Assembly: GCA_023014485.1 (NCBI GenBank) | Contig: JAJOZX010007504.1 | Location: 62,001 to 126,000, forward strand | From: Bathynomus jamesi | Taxonomy: Eukaryota; Arthropoda; Malacostraca; Isopoda; Cirolanidae | DNA length: 64,000 nt | Direction: 5' to 3' | Shown: positions 55,382 to 64,000 of the stretch, in pieces | Layout: each line of letters starts with the position of its first letter | Numbering within the stretch: position 1 is the first letter of the stretch | The notes under the pieces: generated by a model | Seen by the model: only the letters and a program-made list of their open reading frames with translations | Told to the model about the DNA's origin: nothing | The model's database searches: none | Translations under genes and position numbers: made by a program

Positions 55382-55718
55382 CAGTGGTTTCCAACCAGTA
55401 TGTCCTGACACTTTAGTGTGTCACCGATTTTCCCAGGTGTTTCACAAAATTATCCAAGGTTTTGAATGCGTGTGCGCTTATCACATATTTCTCCAAATAT
55501 AAGCAAAATATGTAATTATCATCAAACTCAAGTATCTCATTAAATAAACATTTTCTTTGCAATACTACTATTTTCACTCATTGCTCTTAATTATTTCTTT
55601 GATTGTCACTATATTTTTAACTTCTCTATAAATAAATTTTAAAAATATAAATGGTGTGTCAGATCCTTTTTGATACATCAAAAATGTGTTACCATCATAA
55701 AAAGGTTGGAAATCACTG
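55382..55718. mobile_element. hAT-type MITE in the LINE (337 bp)
   Basis: Ends CAGTGGTTTCCAACC and GGTTGGAAATCACTG; flanks GTGCATAC (55374-55381) and GCGCATAC (55719-55726), an 8-bp duplication with one mismatch. Splits the LINE endonuclease after VCA(P). Confidence 0.85.
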
Positions 55719-55799
55719 GCGCATACACTTGTATCACCATTATATTTACATACTTCCCCTTTAATCTCACCCACATGATCCTATTTATAACTAATAACT

Positions 55800-56440
55800 A
55801 ATAATAATGTCTATATAAAGTTACAAAATACTTAAGAGTTAAGACTAATTACAACCAGTTAATACTTAGCTTTTTGCTTCAATGTTAAGAAGTTCCAGTA
55901 AAACCTTATTGTTCTTGGACAGGCACACTCATTTAAATAAACCAATATATAACCAGACTTAATTCAATAACAATATTATTCCTACTAAATGAACACAACT
56001 TCTCCATTCAATGTGTCTAAGAACTAATTAATCAATAGCTACAATATTCATAGTTTGTCCATTACTCCCTATACATATGTTCTAATTACTGTCCAATTCA
56101 TAACTCTCCCAAACCATAACTTTAGTCAAAATGTAACTGAAGTCAATTCTCTCAAAACTCACTCCAAATCTTAACAACACTAGTCTTTTCTTCCTTATAT
56201 GGTCTCAATTAACAAACTTCCAGAAGGAAACAGGACAGTCAGCAACCATAGCCTAGTTACCAGCATCAGCTGCTAGCAATGATACATTACATTATTATTA
56301 TTGTTTTCTTTTATTTACTTTCATTGGCTCTAATTTGGCTATGACTTGTTTACATAGTCAGCTAATTTTATACTGAGTATGACACAATATTCAAAATAGT
56401 CTCCTCTTTATTTGTACTTTGCCTCTAGGAACTATAGCTT
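55800..56440. other. Gene-free spacer between two LINEs
   Basis: AT-rich; no ORF, TIR or repeat recognised. It may hold the degraded 5' end of the LINE at left or the 3' UTR of the LINE at right. Confidence 0.4.
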
Positions 56441-58088
56441 ACTTTATTTTACTATTCTTTTTTTATTAATTATATTATTCACAAACATAATAGGTCCCTT
56501 CACAATGTGATCTTTTGAGGAGAGATCACAAGAAAAGGAAATGCAAAAAATGTTAAAAGAAGAGGAAGGATTGAGTTGTGTATTATTGAAGGTAAGAGGA
56601 TAGTTGTATGGAAAATTGTGATGAGAGGACAGATGAAGGAATGGAGTTTTGAGGCATTGAGAAGTCAAGATTTTCTCTGCTCCAGTCAGAGATAGAAAGA
56701 TCAGAGGTCAGGTGCATCACAGCCATCCGACATGAAGCATGAAGCGAGTGTTAAAAGGGACACTGTGAAGTGGGTGGAGAAGTGAAGAGTGGAATTGTTG
56801 GCATAGAAGTGGAGAGAACAAGAAGTGCAACTTAATAGATCATTGATAAATAAAAGGAAAAAAGAGTGGGTGACAGAACAGAGCCCTGAGAAACATCACT
56901 GCTAATAGTTTTAGAAGAACAGTGGCCATCTACAACCACAGTAAGAGATCAGCCTGAAAGGAAATTAGAGATAAAGGCACAGGTAGAAGAATAGAAATTG
57001 AAGGAGGGCAGTTTGGAAATTAAGGACTTGTGCCAGACTCAATCAAAAGCTTTTGATATGTCTAGTGCAACAGCAAAGGTTTCATTGAAATCCTGAAAGG
57101 AGGATGACCAAGAGTCAGAGAGACACACAAGATGATCACCAGTAGAGCATCCCTGGCAAAAAACCCATACTGACACTCTAAAAGAAGATTGTGAGAAGAG
57201 GTTTTTAAGAATCTTCCTATTAAGGATAGATTAAAAAACTTCAGAAAGGCAAGAAATCAAAGCAATTGGACGATAGTTAGGGAGTTGAGAGTAGTCACCT
57301 TCTTTGGAAGTGGCTGAATGAAAGTGCACTTCAAGCAGGAAGGAAAAGTACCAGACAAAAAAAAATATCAGAGAGATTGCCTAGGCAGGGTGTCAGCACA
57401 AAAGCACAGGTCTTGAAAACAAAAGGAACACCATCAGGACCATATGCCTTCCTAGAGTTGAGCTCAGATAGGGCAGGAAAAGACATTTTTGGAAGAGATT
57501 CAAATTTCAGACACAATTAAGTCAGGAGGAGGAATTGCAGGAGGAAGAATTGCCCAGTGTTGAGTTTGAAGTGAAAGTTTGACCAAAGGGTTCAGCTTTA
57601 TCAGAAGAGATAACAATGGAGCCATTGGAAAGGAAAGGAAAGTAGTAAAGTTGTTGGAGAGGTTCTTGGCTTGGTGTGCCAGAAAGAGCAAGAAGAATTA
57701 GAAAAGTTTTTACATTTTTGTTGGATGAAGGAATTTTTGGCGAGTCAAAATTTTGCAAATTTCTAGGTAGAAATATAAACTAATTGAGAGTCAGGAGAGT
57801 TGGATGGTAATGGTACCTTCTGAAAGCCACCACCTCTGTGGCAGATAGCAGTGGAATAAGCAAAGTTAAAACAAGTTCTTTTTGCATTAGTAGTAGGAAT
57901 AGAATATGGAATGTACACCTCCATGCCTGAGAGAATCACTTCCATGATATGCCCAGTGCACTTGGAGGAGCCCCAGCCACAGAAGCAGTAATCATTCCAT
58001 GGAAAATCAGAGAAGTACTTCCCTAAGGGATCCCTAATCAGCAGCACTAAAAGTGCCAAAAGTGTCTCCTCTTGGGAAGATCCAAAGG

Positions 58089-61000
58089 GGTCATTCCAGC
58101 TCAATTGGTACAGGGGTGGTCGGGTGACCATCTCCGATTTTCTTCAAATTTTCAGGGTTGATTCATAAACCATTCAATAGCTTAAATCTAAAATTTTAGC
58201 TTCCTCAGTCAAAAACGTTTAATTTTATGGTTGCTTAAATGGCCCCCACCTTCGACAAAAAATGCCCATGTTGGGCTTGATCAGCCAACGCCTTCATTTT
58301 GAGAGGCCTTGAAAAGTGTCTTCTAATAGGAGTAGAAGCTTCAAATTTGTCATGCCAATACAACTTCTGGTGGGCTTTTCAATTTTGCAAGCAAAAAGGC
58401 TGTGGAACAAATAGTTTCTAAGTTACAAGGGCTTAAATATGGCTCCATTTTGAAGCTTGCATCAATTCCTCCCACTTTTACGACTCTACCATTTTCAAAA
58501 GTTTTAGTTCTACATCAATCACAGCTGTTTTAATACTCCTAATAGTCTCTATGGGTTGTAAATTTATGAGTGAAATAAAAAAATAACCAAAAATTTATTT
58601 CTATTTTTAAAAATTTCCAAAAGTTGATATTTTCACAAAATTTGCAAAATTAACATCAACTTTGGGGCTTAATATAAAGGTGTCCGAAATTAGTCAGGGA
58701 GTTGATACTTCTAGTAAAGAAAGATACATATGTGTAAAAAAACATATATTAAGGAATAGATCTCAACTCAACTCCTTCATATAGTTTTGGTGATTCAAAG
58801 AAAAGTGCTTTTTGTGAAAAATCTCAAATTTTTGCAAAATTTGTAAATTTTTAAATTTCTATTTATGACATTGAATTGTAATTTTACTTCCATTTTATTA
58901 CTTATTAAGTTGATTTACAATTGTAATAATATGTAAATAAGTCTAAAACATACAAGAAATTTAATATGTCTGTCAAAACAACCAGCGACTCGAAGGGCTC
59001 TGGGTAGCTCATTTCGCTTTGTATATTCTTATAAATGTAAAACATGATGGTTAATCATTAATGTCCAGGCCTATTTTATAGATCATGATCTTTTATTTTC
59101 AGAAAATTTAACTAGAGCAATTAACTTAATTTTACTGCCTGTAATAATGGCTTATTCTAATCAAGAATCAAAGTGCAGCTTTGGTATGTACTTGGATGAT
59201 CCATGTCATGAACACAGACTCACCAGGAAGGTGGGTATGTATACCTTACATGAGCTGACAGATGAAACAAGGAAACTGCTATTGTGGAGAACAAAAGCAA
59301 CTGTAATCAACCCAAATAGTGCTACTGTATGCTACCACCATGAAAAAATGTTTGGAATGCATTACCAACAAATGCAACGTAGCTGCCAAGATCCATGGAG
59401 AAATCATCGAAAAAGATAACAAGTAAGTAAATATAGGTACTAATATATTTATATTTCATAAAGAAGTTTATATTGTAAATTGTAACCTAAATTAGCTATT
59501 TAATTTTAATAGGGTAGGCTATATACTGTGCTACTGAATGCATATGTTTTGAATATTTTATACGAATAGCCTATAACCAAATGTTGAGGTTTTAAAATTA
59601 TTTTCCAATGTGTTTAGAGTTTACATTACCCTACTTTATTTGCAGAATCACTACAAATTATTGACAAAGACATAGCAACTAGACTGAATCTGATACCAGG
59701 ACAGAAACTTTGCTCAACATGCTTCTCTAGAGCCAAGACGATTGAAGATGAAAAAGGTAGTGATGAATATGTTCCAGAAGAAATAGTTAAGGAGACATTT
59801 GACGAAACGTTAGGTTCACTAGAATGCTCACCCATTAAGTATGTAAGAGCAAGAGATCGAAAGTTTTACGCGAAAAGGAAACTAAAGCAAATTGAAACAT
59901 CAACAAAATCAAAGCTGTCAAAAGTACTTCATATGAAGCCTAGCATTTTGGATGAGGAAGCGGAGAAACCTATAGAGAGTGAGGAAGAAAAGTGTTATCA
60001 GCATATGATAGAGGAACTGAAAGAAAAGTGTAAAACTAGTACCAGACAAGAAAAGATACAAATTCTAACACTCCTTCCAATTGGTAAAACCTGGTCCAGA
60101 GAAAGAATTATGAAAGAATTTGAAGTGTCAGCCAGAATGGTTAATGCTGTGAGGGCCTTAAAGAGAAAAGAAGGTATCCTTCCTATAATGAGAAATAAAA
60201 AGAGTAGCAAGGGTATAAGCGATGAAATAAAGGAAAGTGATAGAATTTTTCCAAAACAATGAATATACTAGAGAATGCCCTGGTAAAAAAGACTACAAAT
60301 CAATAAAAACACCACAAGGGAAGGTTCACAAGCAGAAAATACTGTTGTTGACAAATATCAGAGAATTATATACGCTTTACAAAAATAAATATCCAAAACA
60401 AAATCTCCAAATCAAAGTTTTTTGAACTGAGACCAAAATGGTGTATGGGTGTGGGGAGTAAAGGATCACACAATGTATGCATTTGTGAAATACACCAGAA
60501 CTTTAAACTTTTATGTGAATCACTCCCCGTCAAAGTAGAATTAAGAGAGTTACTAGGGAAAATAGTCTGCAACACTGAAACCAGAAACTGCATGATTAAT
60601 AACTGCAAAACATGTCCTGGTTTAAATGAATTACGGGATTGGCTTCTTACCATTTTTGAAAACAATGATTATGACATGGATGATGAGGTTTCCTTTAAGC
60701 AGTGGCTTCATACAGACCATACCCAACTGGTCACAATGACAAAAAGTGTTTCGAATGTAGTAGAAGACATATGTGAAAGTGCAAAAAAGTTGAAAGTACA
60801 CCATTTCATAGCAAAAGCCCAATCAAAATATTTGTCCGACTGTAAAGAAAACCTCAATGATTCTACAGCATTAGTGCTTGTTGACTTCTCTGAAAACTAT
60901 AGTTTTATAATTCAGGATGCCGTACAAGGGCATCACTGGGACAATACCCAGGCTACCTTGCATCCGGTAGTCTGCTATCAAAAAGTTGATGGTGAACTAA

Positions 61001-63257
61001 AAGTTACAAATTTTTGTGTAATATCAGATTCACTTACACACAACACAACTGCAGTTCATTCTTTTTTATGTGAAGCCTTGAAATTACTTAAAAGTCAGAA
61101 TCCTAAACTAAAACATATTTGTTACTTTAGCGATGGCGCAGCAAGTCAATATAAAAAACATCATTAATTCAGTGTTACATGAAAAAGATTTCCAACTAAC
61201 ATGTGAATGGAACTTTTTTGCCACCTCTCACGGAAAGAGCCCCTGTGATGGTGTTGGTGGCACCGTCAAAAGGTTAGTTGCCCGGGCAAGTCTACAAGCA
61301 ACAAGTAAAGGTCACATCACCAATCCAAAAGAGATGTTCGATTGGTGCAAATCTAATATTAATGGTATACAATTTCTGTACATTGATTCAGCTAAAATTG
61401 AGGAAAATGCTAATTTATTTGAGTTAGAAAAAAGGTATTCCTTAATTAAGACAATCCCAGGAACCCGTTCATATCACTGCTTTAGACCTTCATCAACAGG
61501 CATTAAACTGTACAAAATTTCTAGTGATGAAAATTTCTTTAACGTACAACTTTCCTTCCTCAATGCTACACAAGAAAATGTGGCTTACCAATATAAACCT
61601 GGTACATATGTGGCCTGTTTCTATGAAGGTGACTGGTTTGTTGGAAACATAGTTGAAGTGTGTGATACTGAGAAGGATCTATTAGTAAATTTCATGAAAA
61701 AGAATCCTTTTAAATGGCCTGAACAAGAGGACATTTGCTGGATTCCATTCCAACATGTTTTGTGTTCAATTGAACCACCTACAGTTGCTGGGAAAATGGG
61801 GAGACAGTACAAGTTATCAAATGATTGTTTATCTAAAATTGAGGAGTATTTTAAAAAAAGCCTAAGTAACTACAGACCTGTATCAAGCTGAATAATAAAT
61901 TGCCAATTTATGGCTGTGAGGCCATGGAGTGTTGAAGACAATCAGACTTAAAGCCTGAGTACAATAATAAATTCCTGAGTCAGTGTCTAAACATAAGAGT
62001 TATTAGCTATATATAAGTTTACATACAAATTTACATAAAACAACACATTAAAAAAAGAATATGAACTTATAGCCAATAATTCACATGCTTAAAAACTCAG
62101 GAATTCATTATTGTATATAGCTAAGTACTGTACACTTGTATTAAGGGAAGTAATACAACAAAGCTACTTAAATTTAAGGTTTTGTACTGAAAATGGTGGT
62201 TACTGCTAGTTTATCTGTACTAACTGCATAATTTAAATTACTAGGAAGTGCTTAAAGAGCAGTAGAACACGGTTCTACATGATTTACTTAGGTAGATCCA
62301 AGTATTGAGCCTACAAGCTGGTCCATCTGTTGTGTTAACTGCAAATGTAGTAATAATCTAGGTATATATTATGTCTTTTTTATGAGTAAAACTTATTTAG
62401 ATAATTTAACATTTGTGAATTAACTTACCAAGTAATAAAATGGAAGTAAAATTACAATTCAATGTTGTAAAAAGAAATTTAAACATTTCAAAATTTTGAA
62501 AAAATTCAGAATTTTTCACAAAAAGTACTTTTCTTTGAATAGCCAAAACTATATGAAGGAGTTGAGTTGAGATCTATTCCTTAATATATGTTTTTGTACA
62601 CATATGTATCTTTCTTTACTAGAAGTATCAACTCCCTGACTAATTTCGGACACCTTTATATTAAGCCCCAAAGTTGATGTTAATTTTGCAAATTTTGTGA
62701 AAATATCAACTTTTGGAAATTTTTAAAAATAAAAATAAATCCTTTTTTGGTTATTTTTTTATTTCACTCATAAATTTACAACCCATAGAGACTATTAGGA
62801 GTATTAAAACAGCTGTGACTGATGTAGAACTAAAACTTTTGAAAATGGTAGAGTCGTAAAAGTGGGAGGAATTGATGCAAGCTTCAAAATGGAGCCATGT
62901 TTAAGCCCTTGTAACTCAGAAACTATTTGTTCCACAGCCTTTTAGCTTGCAAAATTGAAAAGCCCACCAGAAGTTGTATTGGCATAACAAATTTGAAGCT
63001 TCTACTCCTATTAGAAGACACTTTTCAAGGCCTCTCAACATGAAGGCATTGGACGATCAAGCCCAACATGGGCATTTTTTGTCGAAGGTAGGGGCCATTT
63101 AAGCGACCATAAAATTAAACATTTTTGACTGATGAAGCTAAAATTTTAGATTAGAGCTATTGAATGGTGTATGAATCAACCCTGAAAATTTGAAGAAAAT
63201 CGGAGATGGTCACCCGACCAACTTTCTGAAATCTGTACCAGTTGAGCTGGAATGACT
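58089..63257 (+). mobile_element. GGTCATTC-family DNA transposon, copy 2
   Basis: 5,169 bp, with ~820-bp TIRs. Left end GGTCATTCCAGCTCAA; right end TTGAGCTGGAATGACT. Perfect 6-bp duplication CAAAGG (58083-58088, 63258-63263). Nearly identical over its full length to copy 1, differing by scattered substitutions and short indels at direct repeats. Confidence 0.95.
59147..61891 (+). pseudogene. GGTCATTC-family gene, copy 2 (three disabling indels)
   Basis: Same gene as 10239-12986. Exon 1 starts at ATG 59147 and lost 2 bases near 59410 (RNHRKR then stop). Exon 2 starts at 59646, lacks 6 bases near 59756, loses 2 bases near 60236 (frameshift) and carries the same six-T run (60418-60423). Relative to copy 1 it has 14 more bases before that run, between direct repeats of TCCAAA, so copy 1 is probably the deleted one. 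The core starts at 60445; an 8-base deletion near 61155 removes part of GAASQYKN and shifts the frame. The remainder, including the Tudor-like end, is open to 61891. Confidence 0.9.
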
Positions 63258-63543
63258 CAAAGGCCAAATTGAAATTGGAGTGATAGGGCAGGAAGATACA
63301 AGATTGTGGTTGGAGGAACCCAATGGAGAAAGAAATTTGAGAGTAAGAAGGATGAGTGGTGAGAAATAAATCCAGAATGAGTGAAAAACTCATTTTTCGA
63401 ATTTTCAAATTGGCTAGTGTGGAAAATGTGTGTAGTAGTGAGGAAATAAGCTGGTATAAATTTAAAATCATAACATTAATATCTTCAGGTGCCACAATGA
63501 CCTTCAATATTGAAAAAAATTGAAAAAAGCAGATTTTAACCAA

Positions 63544-63880
63544 TAATTACAGAAGAGTCCACGATGCACAATAGACAAGAATTTATTCACACTTGTATAA
63601 AAATAGCTCAGTCAACCTTTAAAAAAAGTTTCTATTCTCTAAAAACAGTTTTCTATAGTCAGCTCACTCAGCTGTCACGTGAGTACCTCGGTTCAGTGTA
63701 GCTGTCGCTCTCGTAGCAGGTGGGTGTTCTGTTGTTGGCGTTACTCAGATAGTCTAAACTATATTTCTTATATATTTTGCATTTCTGTATTGTGTTGCCT
63801 AAGTTTGCCATGTACTATTAACTGAAATTAACGTATAATTGATATTAGCTCTTTCTTTTTCAGATTTGTATACTTTCAAA
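63544..63880 (+). promoter_or_regulatory. Putative leader and 5' intron of the next LPT-type gene
   Basis: Contains a donor-like GCAG|GTGGGT at ~63717 and an acceptor TCTTTTTCAG at ~63863, 18 bases before the ATG at 63881. The short-UTR-after-intron layout matches the gene at 8079. Promoter elements and a TIR were not identified. Confidence 0.4.
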
Positions 63881-64000
63881 ATGTCTCGAGTTTGTGCAAA
63901 ATCAACCAGGGCCTCAACTGAGTGCCCCATGTTTGGTATGGGGGAAGATTTGTGGCACAGGAATCTTCCTACATACGAAGGAGTTTTTAAATATTACTTG
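63881..64000 (+). CDS. LPT-family transposase-like gene, N-terminus (runs off the window)
   Basis: ATG 63881 opens MSRVCAKSTRASTECPMFGM, then LPTYEGVFKYYL at the window edge, 40 codons with no stop. The LPT motif and the leader-intron arrangement identify the family. Whether the rest is intact cannot be seen. Confidence 0.6.
   Translation, partial: MSRVCAKSTRASTECPMFGMGEDLWHRNLPTYEGVFKYYL

Larger units (their letters stand above)
52282..55800 (-). pseudogene. LINE endonuclease-RT polyprotein, broken, with two MITEs
   Basis: In transcript order: endonuclease (FYEALNSELERVEHHDLMVL, MGDLTAKV, GRNDNG-like) at ~55800-55135; DHKLVIAKIHVKL and a helical linker at 55058-54672; RT entry CGNYRGISLISVASKVFMQI, EQQAGFRIGRSIVEQ (54081-53887), FVNLQKAYDSVWREGM, GLRQVCVLSPTLFN, IDLDFADDVAVL (53877-53260); tail LSILLYGVMAWTLTQMDE, RRLDAFEMRLLRR and RRPVGRLRTRW (to 52282). 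The FADD box is intact. The 52734-53237 MITE splits it; without it the frame reads RREVSTRIKMSV. The plus-strand ORFs here are its antisense shadows. Confidence 0.85.
56444..63543 (-). pseudogene. LINE (Jockey-like) endonuclease-RT, split by copy 2
   Basis: Endonuclease end at 63543-63264: ILDLFLTTHPSYSQIS, then (shifted) SPLGSSNHN. It resumes at 58088 across the insertion, then the linker MEVYIPYSIPTTNAKRTCF and RT entry NSRKAYGPDGVPFVFKTCA (57516-57331). Degraded RT follows with a frame containing FYADDST-like residues near 57050-56900, and the tail FNNTQLNPSSSFNIFCIS, CDLSSKDHIV down to 56444. Taking out 58089-63257 with one CAAAGG gives NLAFGSSQEE in frame. Many stops. Confidence 0.75.

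Overview
The window is eukaryotic, AT-rich and spliceosomal-intron-bearing, and is almost entirely transposon. The mix of families (CR1/L2-, Jockey- and CR1-like LINEs, hAT, Tigger, Tc1/mariner, tRNA-derived SINEs) points to an invertebrate, most likely an arthropod and perhaps a crustacean. That placement is inference. I saw no prokaryotic operons, CRISPR arrays, rRNA or intact viral genes.

Host sequence: the only convincing host gene is a minus-strand ISG12/IFI27-like (Ifi-6-16 family) gene. Two phase-compatible exons lie at 39792-39880 and 5454-5567, so everything between them would be a ~34 kb intron filled with transposons.

Layout. 1-2.2 kb: two LINE 3' ends, one carrying a palindromic MITE. 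2.47-5.17 kb: hAT-like element with an 8-bp target duplication. 5.6-7.7 kb: foldback arrays of tRNA-like SINEs around a Tigger remnant. 7.67-20.48 kb: a 12.8 kb hAT-like element whose introns hold a complete copy of a second transposon family (9192-14349, with ~820-bp inverted repeats) and a minus-strand transposon gene (15.8-19.7 kb). 21.4-30.8 kb: a three-deep nest, LINE inside mariner-like inside another member of the second family. 30.9-39.5 kb: hAT and LINE remnants plus several MITEs. 41.5-50.4 kb: another three-deep nest, second-family element inside hAT-like inside the minus-strand gene. 50.4-64 kb: mariner/Tigger MITEs and two minus-strand LINEs, one split by a near-identical second copy of the 9.2-14.3 kb element. 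A new hAT-like gene starts at 63881 and runs off the end.

Three gene families recur. (1) A 'GGTCATTC' family (four copies): TIRs begin GGTCATTC, target duplications are 6 bp in two copies, and a three-exon gene encodes a zinc-binding N-terminus, an HTH-like segment, a D..D..D RNase-H-like core and a Tudor-like C-terminus. I cannot tie it to a named superfamily, and it is the best candidate for an undescribed system. (2) An 'LPT' family (six representatives), assigned to hAT from 8-bp target duplications, TARGG termini and a C-x2-H motif. (3) A minus-strand 'FHQDI' family with an N-terminal Cys cluster (two copies). Nearly all copies carry stops or frameshifts. Removing insertions together with one target duplication restores host reading frames at several junctions, which orders the insertions in time.
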